Source: Luteolibacter sp. SL250
Lineage (GTDB): Bacteria; Verrucomicrobiota; Verrucomicrobiia; Verrucomicrobiales; Akkermansiaceae
Assembly: GCF_026625605.1 (NCBI RefSeq)
Contig: NZ_CP113054.1
Coordinates: 62,001-126,000, forward strand
Reading direction: 5' to 3'
Length of the DNA: 64,000 bases
Shown: piece by piece, positions 26,182-34,599 of the stretch
Position numbering within the stretch: the stretch's first letter is position 1
How the letters are laid out: every line of letters begins with the position of its first letter
Notes under the pieces: model-generated
Told to the model about the DNA's origin: nothing
Database searches by the model: none
The model's input: the letters and a program-made list of their open reading frames with translations, nothing else
Made by a program: the position numbers and the translations under genes

Positions 26182-26997
26182 ATGTGGACCACCCAGCGCG
26201 AATTCGAGGACATCCGTTACGAAACGACCGATAACGGCAGCATCGCCAAGATCACGATCAACCGGCCGGAAGTGCGCAACGCCTTCCGCCCGAAGACGGT
26301 CGCGGAGCTTCTCAAAGCCTTCGACCTGGCGCATGAGGACCCGCAGGTGGGCGTGATCATCCTCACCGGCGAAGGCGACATGGCCTTCTGCTCCGGCGGC
26401 GACCAGAAGGTGCGCGGCCACGCCGGCTACATCGGCGAGGACGGCATCCCCCGTCTCAACGTGCTGGACCTGCAGAAAAAAATCCGCAGCCTGCCGAAGC
26501 CCGTGGTGGCCATGGTCGCCGGATTCGCCATCGGTGGCGGGCATGTGCTCCACATCGTCTGTGACCTGACCATCGCCGCGGACAACGCCCGCTTCGGCCA
26601 GACCGGCCCGAAGGTCGGTTCGTTCGACGGCGGCCTCGGTTCCAGCTACCTCGCCCGCATCGTCGGCCAGAAAAAAGCCCGCGAAATCTGGTACCTCTGC
26701 CGCCAGTATGACGCCCAGCAGGCGCTCGACATGGGACTGGTCAACACCGTCGTCCCACTCGCCGAACTGGAGACGGAGACGCTCAAATGGTGCCGCGAGA
26801 TGCTCGCCCACTCCCCGCTCGCCCTGCGCTGCCTGAAGTCCGCCCTCAACGCGGACTGCGACGGCCAGATGGGCCTGCTGGATCTCGCCGGAAACGCCAC
26901 CCTGCTCTACTACATGAGCGAGGAGGGCAAGGAGGGCAAACAGGCCTTCATCGAGAAGCGGAAGCCGGATTTCTCGAAGTTCCCGCGGGTGCCGTAG
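26182..26997 (+). CDS. menB: 1,4-dihydroxy-2-naphthoyl-CoA synthase
   Basis: A 271-residue crotonase-fold enzyme that cyclises o-succinylbenzoyl-CoA. MenB hallmarks are present: [17 protein letters not shown], the oxyanion-hole segment [40 protein letters not shown] and the C-terminal [20 protein letters not shown]. Length is normal. Start ATG at 26182. It is the last gene before the AT-rich kinase/HIRAN block; the men genes resume at 28891 on the same strand. Confidence 0.96.
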   Translation: MWTTQREFEDIRYETTDNGSIAKITINRPEVRNAFRPKTVAELLKAFDLAHEDPQVGVIILTGEGDMAFCSGGDQKVRGHAGYIGEDGIPRLNVLDLQKKIRSLPKPVVAMVAGFAIGGGHVLHIVCDLTIAADNARFGQTGPKVGSFDGGLGSSYLARIVGQKKAREIWYLCRQYDAQQALDMGLVNTVVPLAELETETLKWCREMLAHSPLALRCLKSALNADCDGQMGLLDLAGNATLLYYMSEEGKEGKQAFIEKRKPDFSKFPRVP

Positions 26998-27090
26998 CCA
27001 CGAGCCTCCTCGGATTTACACCCTCCTCAACGATAGGATCAGAAACACTCCACCCAATCCCATCTCAAACTACGATCAGCTGCACTCTCG

Positions 27091-28002
27091 ATGCCAAAGG
27101 AATATCCTATTCTTGAGATCGATCCTTCATGGAAGCGCAGCGGCGAGGACATGGGTAGCAAACGGAAATTCTGGTTCAGGCACGAAGAACGGATGTGGCT
27201 CTACAAACAGGCTCGCCTAAATACTGGCGAGCACTGGGCAGAAAAAATAGCTTCCGAAATCGCTTTCAAGCTGGGCTTACCCACTCACAAAGTCGAATTG
27301 GCAAAATTTGAAGGAGATCCTGGGTGCGCCGTTTTGAGTTTCCTCGAAAAAAATGAAACCCTCATTCACGGCAATGAGCTAATGGCAGGGACGATAGATG
27401 GTTACGACAAACACAAGGAGCGAGGTCAGGCGGATCACCATTTCAACAATATTGTGTGTGCACTTGAAAGCCGCTTCCCCTCCCCAGAAACCCGCATGCG
27501 GGTATCAATCCGGTTTGTAGGCTATCTCGTGTTTGACGCTTTGGTAGGCAATACTGATCGACATCACGAGAACTGGGGAGTCGTTCAGAAAACCGAAATT
27601 AGCCAAAACCCTGAAACAGATCGGCTACGATTGTCGCTTCGAACTCGTCTGGCTCCCACTTTTGATCATGGCTCTTCCCTCGGAAGGGAGCTTCTCGACG
27701 AAAGAAAGCAAATGATTCTGGAACAAGCGACAGGGATACAGCGCTATATACGCAAAGGAACAGGAGGCATTTTCTTGGACAGCCACGCCAAGAAGGGGCT
27801 TCCCCCCATTGCTCTCGCCGAACTCATCGCCACAAGGTATCCAGAGCTATTCAGACCATGGCAAAAACGGATTTTAGATCTCGGAGAAGAATTTGCCGAG
27901 GACATCGTCTTGGGAATCCCCCGTTCTTGCATGTCTGAAGCAAGCGTGCAATTCGTCCTCGCTTTGCTAAAGGAATCCCGTAACCTGATCTTGGCAATTT
28001 AA
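27091..28002 (+). CDS. HipA/HipT-like Ser/Thr kinase (C-terminal kinase part only)
   Basis: A 303-residue protein with the HipA kinase fold but no HipA N-terminal subdomain. Lys39 (WLYKQAR) is the likely ATP-binding lysine; GEHWAEKIASEIAFKLGLP (46-64) is a family block; the catalytic loop is GNTDRHHENWG (153-163, Asp156, Asn161); the metal-binding aspartate is Asp192 in FDHGSSLGREL. HipA-type kinases phosphorylate proteins such as aminoacyl-tRNA synthetases and can arrest growth. The stop overlaps the next start as TAATG. One sampled 60-base line (27241-27300) has 26 G/C against 39 in a menB line (26701-26760), so the gene is probably acquired. No HipB-like regulator gene is adjacent. Target unknown. 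Confidence 0.82.
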   Translation: MPKEYPILEIDPSWKRSGEDMGSKRKFWFRHEERMWLYKQARLNTGEHWAEKIASEIAFKLGLPTHKVELAKFEGDPGCAVLSFLEKNETLIHGNELMAGTIDGYDKHKERGQADHHFNNIVCALESRFPSPETRMRVSIRFVGYLVFDALVGNTDRHHENWGVVQKTEISQNPETDRLRLSLRTRLAPTFDHGSSLGRELLDERKQMILEQATGIQRYIRKGTGGIFLDSHAKKGLPPIALAELIATRYPELFRPWQKRILDLGEEFAEDIVLGIPRSCMSEASVQFVLALLKESRNLILAI

Positions 28003-28763
28003 TGAAAAGTCTTTTCCTTGCATGGCAGGCTCCAGAAGGCTGCCTAAAAAGCAGAGCATGGTTCCCGATTGGGCGCTTGGATGCCGAAGTGCAGCAATCC
28101 CGCATCTCATCCTGCCGATTCCGCTATACGCACGGTGCGGAACGAGCTCATCGCGAAGTGGGCTTCGAGCCTCTCGTTTCCTTTCCCCACTTTAAGGTCG
28201 ATTACCGCTCTGAGAAACTTTTCCCGATTTTCCAGAATCGCGTTCTTTCACCAAAACGGCCGGATTTCCCAGAATACATCGACTGGCTGGGGCTAACCGA
28301 GGAACAAGCCGACCCCATCTCCATCCTCTCTGTATCTCAAGGTCTTCGACTTACCGACAATCTTCAAACTTTCCCAAAAGTCGAGGCGGAACCGGATGGA
28401 AGTTTCCAACTCCGCTTCTTTGTTCATGGCTTGCGTTACCTAAACAGTTCATCAAAGGAAAAAGCGATGACGCTCCAACCCGGAGCCAAGCTACGGATTA
28501 TGATCGAAGTCAATAATCCCGCGACCCGATTGGCTGTCACTTTGCATACCGAAGACTACACGATGATCGGCTGGGCTCCCCGTTACCTGGTGGACGATCT
28601 TGTGACGTGCATCGGGAATGCTCCGCAGATTGAAGTGACAGTTGTCAAAATCAATCAAGGACATGCCCCGCCAAACCAAGCCATTCTGGTAGAGTATTCC
28701 GGAAAAGCTCCTGCCAACCACGATCTGATGTCCTCGCTGGATCTTTTCCCACTTGTTGGGTGA
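28002..28763 (+). CDS. HIRAN-domain protein with HipA-N-terminal-like region
   Basis: A 253-residue protein coupled to the kinase (TAATG). Residues about 1-98 have a pattern recalling the N-terminal subdomain of HipA and HipS: FPIGRLDAEV, FRYTHGAERAHREVGFEPLV, SEKLFPIFQNRVLSP. Residues about 136-230 match a HIRAN domain (RFFVHGLRYLNSS, LQPGAKLRIMIEVNNP, AVTLHTEDYTMIGWAPRYL), a fold that binds 3' single-stranded DNA ends in HLTF-type proteins. Together the two genes look like a HipA kinase split into two chains, as in HipBST where HipS acts as antitoxin, with HIRAN added. The HipS analogy is inference from pattern and gene order. AT-richer than its neighbours. Confidence 0.75.
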   Translation: MKSLFLAWQAPEGCLKSRAWFPIGRLDAEVQQSRISSCRFRYTHGAERAHREVGFEPLVSFPHFKVDYRSEKLFPIFQNRVLSPKRPDFPEYIDWLGLTEEQADPISILSVSQGLRLTDNLQTFPKVEAEPDGSFQLRFFVHGLRYLNSSSKEKAMTLQPGAKLRIMIEVNNPATRLAVTLHTEDYTMIGWAPRYLVDDLVTCIGNAPQIEVTVVKINQGHAPPNQAILVEYSGKAPANHDLMSSLDLFPLVG

Positions 28764-28829
28764 GGCTTATGCCCATTTGCCTCCCTCGACTGATTTACCC
28801 GGATCCCGTCAGCGAAATGCTCTCTTGCA

Positions 28830-28860
28830 CGGAATCCTTATTCCGAGGATGAAATCATCC
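28830..28860. other. Two adjacent hairpins after the kinase/HIRAN block
   Basis: CGGAAT-CCTT-ATTCCG (28830-28845) and GGATGA-AA-TCATCC (28847-28860) lie side by side, 67 bases after the HIRAN stop and 30 before menA. They may end the block's transcript or mark its right boundary; no T-run follows. The rest of 28764-28890 shows nothing else. Confidence 0.45.
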
Positions 28861-28890
28861 GATTGTCTGATCGATTCATGTGGTTTCCCA

Positions 28891-29805
28891 ATGAGTCAAC
28901 AGTTTCACTCCCCCGTGCCCGGCACTTCGTTCAAACCCATCCTCCTCGCCGCGCGTCCGAAGACGCTGCCCGCAGCCGTCGTCCCGGTGTGGGCGGGCTG
29001 CATCCTTTCATGGAAGCTCACCGGCACCTTCAACCTCTGGTTGGCCATCTGCACGCTGGGCGGGGCAGTCGCCATCCAGATCGCGACGAACTTTTTCAAC
29101 GACGCCATCGACCACGCGAAGGGCGCGGACACGGCGAAACGGCTGGGGCCGAAGCGGGTGACGGCCTCCGGCCTGATGAGCCGCGGGAAGGTGATGAAAT
29201 GGGCGGCAGGGTTCCTCATCGCCGCGTCGCTGTTCGGCGCGTTCCTCATCGAGGCGCGCGGCTGGCCGATCCTGGCCATCGGCATCCCGTCGCTGTTCCT
29301 GGCCTATGGCTATACCGGAGGACCCTTTCCGCTGGCCTACCGCGGCATGGGCGAGCTGTTCGTGATCCTGTTCTTCGGCTTCATCGCGGTGACGGGCACG
29401 GTGTTCGTGCAGACCGGCGCGTGGCCGAAGGAGGCGCTGCTGCTGGGCGGGCAGGTCGGCCTGCTGTCTGCGGTGCTCATTTCCATCAATAACCTGCGCG
29501 ACCGTGAGGAGGACGCCTCCACCGGCAAGCACACGCTGGCCGTCCGCTGCGGGCCGAAGTTCGCGGTGATGTTCATCTGGCTGCAGGTGAAGCTGGCCGC
29601 CTTCGCCGGGCTGGGCTGGGTCGCCTTCGGCTATCCGTATCTCGCCATCGCCAGCGCGCCGGTGCTGCTGATGGGGCTGCGGATCATCTGGGGGCTGATC
29701 AGCACGCCACCCGGTCCCGCCTACAACCGCTACCTTGCCATGGGCGGCATCCAGCTCATCATGTTCGCGGCGGCCTACCACCTCGCAGCCGTTCTGAAAC
29801 CATGA
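28891..29805 (+). CDS. menA: 1,4-dihydroxy-2-naphthoate polyprenyltransferase
   Basis: A 304-residue UbiA-family integral membrane enzyme that attaches the prenyl chain to DHNA. Two aspartate-rich motifs are present, FFNDAIDHAKGADT and NNLRDREEDASTGKHTLAVR, among about eight hydrophobic segments. ATG at 28891 (MSQQFHSPVPGTSFKPILLA) is chosen because ARPKTLPAAVVPVWAG matches the MenA start; the frame is open further upstream through AT-rich non-matching sequence. Ends in an ATGA overlap with menC. Confidence 0.93.
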   Translation: MSQQFHSPVPGTSFKPILLAARPKTLPAAVVPVWAGCILSWKLTGTFNLWLAICTLGGAVAIQIATNFFNDAIDHAKGADTAKRLGPKRVTASGLMSRGKVMKWAAGFLIAASLFGAFLIEARGWPILAIGIPSLFLAYGYTGGPFPLAYRGMGELFVILFFGFIAVTGTVFVQTGAWPKEALLLGGQVGLLSAVLISINNLRDREEDASTGKHTLAVRCGPKFAVMFIWLQVKLAAFAGLGWVAFGYPYLAIASAPVLLMGLRIIWGLISTPPGPAYNRYLAMGGIQLIMFAAAYHLAAVLKP

Positions 29806-30770
29806 TCTCCACCGGACAAAAGCCGCTCATCGCCCGCTACCGCATCCGGAGCCGTGGCTTTCTCAACGCCATCTCCGGCCGCCGTGAGTTCGAGGGCGTG
29901 CTGATCCGCGTCGGCGGCGGCTTCGGCTGCATCCATCCATGGCCGGAGCTGGGCGACCCCACGCTCGACAAATGCCTCGCGGATCTGGAAGGACCGCGCC
30001 GCTGGCCCATCGTCCGCCGTGCGCTACGCTGCGCCGAATATGACGAGGCCGCGCGCAGCCGCGACGAGTCCCTGTTCGAGGAAATGGAGGTGCCGAAAAG
30101 CCATGCCACGGTCACCGACCCGAAGCTCCCGGCGATCCAGGAAGCGGTGGAAGCTGGCTTCAACGTCATCAAGATCAAGGGCGGCCGGAATCCGGAAAAG
30201 GAACGCGCGTTCCTGCTGGAGGCGGTGGAGGAATTCCCCGCCCTGAAATGGCGGATCGACTTCAACGAGTCCCTCACCCCGGAGACCGTGGAGGCCTTTC
30301 TGATGGGGCTGCCGGAAAAGGTGCGCGGCGCGATTGATTTCATCGAGGATCCCTGCCCGTTCTCGGAGACCGCGTGGCCCGCGCTCTACCGGAAGACGCG
30401 GGTGCCGCTCGCGATCGACCGCGAGGCCGGGCCGCACCGCGAAGGCGCGCAGGTATGCGTCATCAAGCCCGCCATCGACGAGCCGTTCCTGCTGGCGGAG
30501 GCGGCCATCGCCCACCGGCAGCGGGTGGTGCTGACCAGCTACATGGACCATCCCTTCGGCCAGGCGTTCGCCGCGTGGGAGGCGGCGCGGTTGGAACTGC
30601 AGTTCCCCGGCATCACCGGCGCCTGCGGCCTGCAGACGCACCACCTTTTCGATGCGAACGAATTCAGCGAGGCGCTCGGCCCATGGTCGCCGGACTTCAC
30701 CCCGCCATCCGGCACGGGCCTCGGATTCGACGACCAACTCGAAGCGCTGCCATGGACGCGGCTCTACTGA
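29802..30770 (+). CDS. menC: o-succinylbenzoate synthase
   Basis: A 322-residue enolase-superfamily enzyme dehydrating SHCHC to o-succinylbenzoate. The barrel motifs are in order: VIKIKGG with the catalytic lysine (about residue 125), metal ligands in RIDFNES and FIEDP, and a second lysine in CVIKPA. The N-terminal capping part (YRIRSRGFLNAISGRREFEG) and HPWPELGD segment are typical. Overlaps menA by four bases and menE by 19. Slightly shorter than many MenC but complete. Confidence 0.92.
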   Translation: MISTGQKPLIARYRIRSRGFLNAISGRREFEGVLIRVGGGFGCIHPWPELGDPTLDKCLADLEGPRRWPIVRRALRCAEYDEAARSRDESLFEEMEVPKSHATVTDPKLPAIQEAVEAGFNVIKIKGGRNPEKERAFLLEAVEEFPALKWRIDFNESLTPETVEAFLMGLPEKVRGAIDFIEDPCPFSETAWPALYRKTRVPLAIDREAGPHREGAQVCVIKPAIDEPFLLAEAAIAHRQRVVLTSYMDHPFGQAFAAWEAARLELQFPGITGACGLQTHHLFDANEFSEALGPWSPDFTPPSGTGLGFDDQLEALPWTRLY

Positions 30771-31870
30771 CCGACCCATCGTTCTGGGATGACCCGCGGC
30801 CATTCGCGCCGGGGGATGACCGGCGCGCCCTGCCGGAACTGCCGCAACTGGAAGGGCATGTCCTGTTCCAGACATCCGGCAGCACCGGCACGCCGAAATG
30901 GATCGCCCTTTCCAAGTCCGCGCTGCTGCTCTCCGCAGCCTGCGTGAACCGCCACCTCGGCGTGACGGAGGACTCCCGCTGGGGATTGACCCTGCCGCTC
31001 CACCATGTCGGCGGCTTCGGCGTGGCGGCGCGTTGTTTCGAGGCGGCGTGCGATTGCTCCACCTATCCGGGAAAGTGGAACGCAGCGGAGTTCCGGAAGT
31101 GGGCGGCGGAAAGGGCCATCACCCACACCTCGATGGTGCCCACGCAGGTCCATGACCTGGTGGCGTCCAATCTGGCGGCACCCTCCGCCCTCCGGGCCAT
31201 CGTGGTGGGCGGCGGCAGGCTGGATGAACGGACCGGACAGGCGGCAAGGGATCTCGGCTGGCCGGTCCTGGCCAGCTACGGCATGACGGAGACCAGCTCG
31301 CAGATCGCCACGCAATCCCCGGAGCTACTGAATTTCCCGTATCAAACCGGCGGCATCCCGCTGCTCGACATCTGGGACGCCCGCGCGGGGGACGACGGCA
31401 TCCTGGAGATCTCCGGACCGGCGCTTTTCTCCGGCAGCCTGCGCAAGGACGAGGCAGGCTGCTGGATCTACGAGGAACGCAGTAGTGAATGGCACCGCAC
31501 CTCCGACAGGGTGCTGTTACGGGAACGCCACCTCACGCCGCTCGGCCGCGCCGACCAGGTCGTCAAGGTGCTGGGGGAACTGGTGGATCCGGAGGAGATC
31601 GAGCGCGAGCTGACCGCGATCTCCTGTGGGATCCTCGCGCCCGGGACCTTCGCCGTTGTTCCCGTCCCGGATGCGCGGGCGGAGCACCGGCTCGTCCCCG
31701 TTTTCAAAAATCCGATCCCGCCGGAGTTGGTCCTCAACCTGCTAAAGGAGTATGAAATCCATGCACCAGGATACCGCCGCCTCCAGCCACCCGTGTTCAC
31801 CGAATCGCTTCCTTGCAGCCCGCTTGGAAAAATACTCCGGGCCGATCTACGAAAGTTGGCCGGCGGCTGA
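30752..31870 (+). CDS. menE: o-succinylbenzoate-CoA ligase
   Basis: A 372-residue adenylate-forming enzyme that activates o-succinylbenzoate with ATP and CoA. Motifs: FQTSGSTGTPKWIALSK (P-loop), LPLHHVGGFGV, ASYGMTETSSQIAT, RHLTPLGRADQVVKVLGE and the C-terminal catalytic lysine in PLGKILRADLRKL. It is short for the family (about 450 residues): the N-terminal part before the P-loop is only about 40 residues, as also seen in other compact MenE proteins. ATG at 30752 lies inside the end of menC. Last gene of the cluster; no terminator was seen in the 150 bases that follow. Confidence 0.9.
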   Translation: MDAALLTDPSFWDDPRPFAPGDDRRALPELPQLEGHVLFQTSGSTGTPKWIALSKSALLLSAACVNRHLGVTEDSRWGLTLPLHHVGGFGVAARCFEAACDCSTYPGKWNAAEFRKWAAERAITHTSMVPTQVHDLVASNLAAPSALRAIVVGGGRLDERTGQAARDLGWPVLASYGMTETSSQIATQSPELLNFPYQTGGIPLLDIWDARAGDDGILEISGPALFSGSLRKDEAGCWIYEERSSEWHRTSDRVLLRERHLTPLGRADQVVKVLGELVDPEEIERELTAISCGILAPGTFAVVPVPDARAEHRLVPVFKNPIPPELVLNLLKEYEIHAPGYRRLQPPVFTESLPCSPLGKILRADLRKLAGG

Positions 31871-32022
31871 AAAGTTGTTGTCATCTCCGTAAATTCCAGA
31901 GAGTCTGCCATTACTTTGAAAAGCCGTATTAAATGGCCGCTCAACAAAAGTGGCCTACGCGATCACCGGTGGCGGGCCGGCGGATGCACCCCCTTACCCG
32001 CCATGTTTCCACCCATTGAATC

Positions 32023-33552
32023 ATGATCAACCGTACCGATGAGTCACAGGCATTGATTAACGAAGAGGAAACCCTTCCAAAGATCAAAACCACCAGGAAC
32101 CAGCCAGTGACCTCTCGACCGCGACCGACGGAACTGGGCCTCACCGCCCCCAACCAAACCGCCAAAAACTACGTCCTCGACACCAACGTGCTGCTGCATG
32201 ACCCGGCGGCGCTGGAACGGTTCAAGGAAAACCACCTCTGCATCCCGGTGGACGTGCTTTCCGAACTGGACAAGTTCAAGTCGGAGCAGACGGAACGGGG
32301 CGCGAACGCCCGCCGCGTCCACCGCCGCCTGACGGAGATGTTCTCCTGCGCGCAGAAGGTCACGCGGGGCGTGGACACCGCCGAGGGCGGCACCATCCGC
32401 CTGGTGATCTACGATCCGGAGTCGTGCCCGAAGAGCTCCAGCCAGCTCGACAGCTTCCACCGCATCTTCCCTGACCGGGAACGTGTGGACCACCGCATCC
32501 TGGCGGCGACCCTGCTGCTGATGCAGCACAACAAAAGCCCCGTCGTGCTGGTGACCAAGGACATCAACATGCAGCTCAAGGCCCGCGCCGTGGGCATCGA
32601 CTGCCAGGACTACCTCAATGACAAGGTGGATGCGCGGGAGGTGTCCAACTACGAGGTCCGCCGTATCGAGGTGGACCCGATGGAGCTGCACCGCTTCTCC
32701 AGCACCGGGGAGCTGCTCATTTCACCCGAACGCTTCGCCGGTCTGGCCACCAACGAATACCTGCTGCTGGGCGCCGGGGAAAAGCAGACCATCCCCGCCC
32801 GCCTGCATGCCGACGGCCGCTTCGTGAAACTCAACATCCCGGAGGTGCTGAAGATCCCCGACGGGCAGACGCTCAAGCCGCTCAACCTGGGCCAGCGCTT
32901 CCTCATCGACGCGCTGCTCAATCCGGACATCTCGCTGGTCACCTGCTACGGCCACGCCGGCACGGGCAAGACGCTGGTCGCCGTCGCCGCCGGCCTCCAT
33001 GAAATGTTCAACCGGAGATACAACGGCATCACCGTGAGCCGCCCGGTGGTGGCCATGGGCGACCAGCTCGGCTTCCTGCCCGGCTCCCTGGATGAGAAGA
33101 TGCGCCCGTGGCTCCAACCGATCCATGACGCGCTGGATCTGCTGATGCGTCCGAACGTCCCGCTGGGACCGAAGCGCAAGCAGCAGAAGCCGAACCCCGG
33201 CGCGCCACCGGCCAAGAAGCCCTATGAGCTGCTGATGGAGCAGGGCATCCTGGAGATCGAAGCGCTCTGCTACATCCGTGGACGCTCGATCCCGAACCGG
33301 TTCTTCGTGCTGGATGAGGCGCAGCAGCTCACCCCGCAGGAGGCGAAGACGGTGGTCACCCGGATGTCCCGCGACTCGAAGCTGGTCCTCGTCGGCGACC
33401 CCGCCCAGATCGACAATCCCTATGTGGACAGCCGCAGCAACGGCTTGGTCTATACGCGCAACCGGCTCAAGGGTCAGCCGTTCGTCGCCCACGTCGCGCT
33501 CAACCGCGGCGAGCGGTCGGAGCTGGCGGAGGCCGGCGCGCAGTTGATGTGA
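32023..33552 (+). CDS. PhoH family protein with PIN domain (PhoH2-type)
   Basis: A 509-residue protein with an N-terminal PIN ribonuclease domain (YVLDTNVLLHDP at about 51-62, acidic residues continuing to VDHRILAATLLL) and a C-terminal PhoH ATPase (Walker A GHAGTGKTLVAVAAG at about 311; Walker B RFFVLDEAQQLTPQE). PhoH2 proteins are reported to act as RNA helicase/ribonucleases. Start ATG at 32023 leaves about 45 poorly conserved residues before PIN, so an internal start is possible. A strong terminator follows. Confidence 0.93.
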   Translation: MINRTDESQALINEEETLPKIKTTRNQPVTSRPRPTELGLTAPNQTAKNYVLDTNVLLHDPAALERFKENHLCIPVDVLSELDKFKSEQTERGANARRVHRRLTEMFSCAQKVTRGVDTAEGGTIRLVIYDPESCPKSSSQLDSFHRIFPDRERVDHRILAATLLLMQHNKSPVVLVTKDINMQLKARAVGIDCQDYLNDKVDAREVSNYEVRRIEVDPMELHRFSSTGELLISPERFAGLATNEYLLLGAGEKQTIPARLHADGRFVKLNIPEVLKIPDGQTLKPLNLGQRFLIDALLNPDISLVTCYGHAGTGKTLVAVAAGLHEMFNRRYNGITVSRPVVAMGDQLGFLPGSLDEKMRPWLQPIHDALDLLMRPNVPLGPKRKQQKPNPGAPPAKKPYELLMEQGILEIEALCYIRGRSIPNRFFVLDEAQQLTPQEAKTVVTRMSRDSKLVLVGDPAQIDNPYVDSRSNGLVYTRNRLKGQPFVAHVALNRGERSELAEAGAQLM

Positions 33553-33575
33553 AATCCGCCTGACCCTCCTGATCG

Positions 33576-33610
33576 AAGCGCGCGGTCCCCCGGGGATCGC
33601 GCGCTTTTTC
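33576..33610 (+). terminator. Rho-independent terminator after phoH-type gene
   Basis: Stem AGCGCGCG-g-TCCCC / GGGGA-t-CGCGCGCT followed directly by five T (33605-33609), 24 bases after the stop. Confidence 0.9.
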
Positions 33611-33713
33611 GTTCCAAGAGGAGAAGCGGGAATTTTTTTGTCCAATTTTCCGGCTTCGCCGCCTTGTGGATAATGGCGGGTTCATGCACCCGTCTGTTCC
33701 AAACAGAAAACCC

Positions 33714-34481
33714 ATGAAATTCCCATTCCATCACCTGCTTCCTTGCTGGCTGGTGTGCGCAAGCATTTCCCAGGCCGCCTCCACCTATCAGGAGAACTTT
33801 CCGCAACCGAACAGTGGCAATCTCAGCCATTCGAATGTGGGCTGGACCGCTGTCTATGGCACATCCGCGACGGATGGCTCCGCCAACACCACCAACAACG
33901 CGAACGGCGGATTCGTCGTCAGCAATCTGGGCGGCGGATATGGGGCAAAAACGACTTTCAACAGCACCTACGGGCTCGCCTACACCACGGAGGTCATCTC
34001 CCACAACATCACCACGGCTGACATCACCACCATCTCCTTCCTCGCCCGGAACGGTTCCGGCACCGACCGCTACCGCATCGTCCTCGCCATTGATGTCGCG
34101 GGGTTCACCGAATGGTTCGCTTCCGACACGTTCTTCACCACAACCGGAGGGGTCTGGGCGGACGGCGCGCAGTTCAAGGAGCTGGCCTTCACCACGGCGG
34201 CCTCCAGTTGGCGGAGCATGACGGTGACCACCAGCGCGCTCTCCGTATCGGACAGCACCCTCGGCGAGGCCCTCCCCAGCGGCAACCTGATCGCGGCGGG
34301 CCTCTTCCTTTCCGGTGCCAATGACACCGCCGGAACCAGCGGCGGCGGCCATGCGAACACCATGCGCTATGACGACTTCACCGTGAACGCCGTGCCGGAA
34401 CCATCCGCCGCCCTGCTGGGCATCGCGGGTTCCGCGCTGCTGGTCCTCCGGCGGAAGGCCCGCAACACGGGTCACCGTTGA
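33714..34481 (+). CDS. PEP-CTERM sorting-domain protein
   Basis: A 255-residue exported protein. ATG at 33714 (MKFPFHHLLPCWLVCASISQ) starts a signal peptide cut near SQAAS. The body is rich in G, S, T and N with beta-type sequence (about residues 20-225). The C-terminus is a PEP-CTERM signal: VPEPSAALLGIAGSALLVLR then RRKAR, that is PEP motif, hydrophobic helix and basic end, recognised by exosortase systems. No catalytic motif is seen; likely a surface or matrix protein. The next gene starts about 120 bases downstream. Confidence 0.85.
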   Translation: MKFPFHHLLPCWLVCASISQAASTYQENFPQPNSGNLSHSNVGWTAVYGTSATDGSANTTNNANGGFVVSNLGGGYGAKTTFNSTYGLAYTTEVISHNITTADITTISFLARNGSGTDRYRIVLAIDVAGFTEWFASDTFFTTTGGVWADGAQFKELAFTTAASSWRSMTVTTSALSVSDSTLGEALPSGNLIAAGLFLSGANDTAGTSGGGHANTMRYDDFTVNAVPEPSAALLGIAGSALLVLRRKARNTGHR

Positions 34482-34599
34482 AATGGAATTCATCCCCGGC
34501 GCGACGATCATGCGATCCGCGCCGGAGATTCTTCCAATCGAACGGTTTCTCCACTCCTGCCGTATTGACGACCTCCGCCCCCCCCCGGACCATCGCGCC

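Noticed and set aside
26998-27090. Left-end terminal repeat of the kinase/HIRAN block
   Set aside because: Compared by eye with 28764-28890; only short chance matches such as GATTTAC were seen, so no mobile-element boundary is claimed.
34483-34599. Upstream ATG extension of the M48 peptidase
   Set aside because: The added 39 residues are unlike the family start and run through a C-rich stretch; MTRVEFDQLVEGLEEKF at 34600 is natural.
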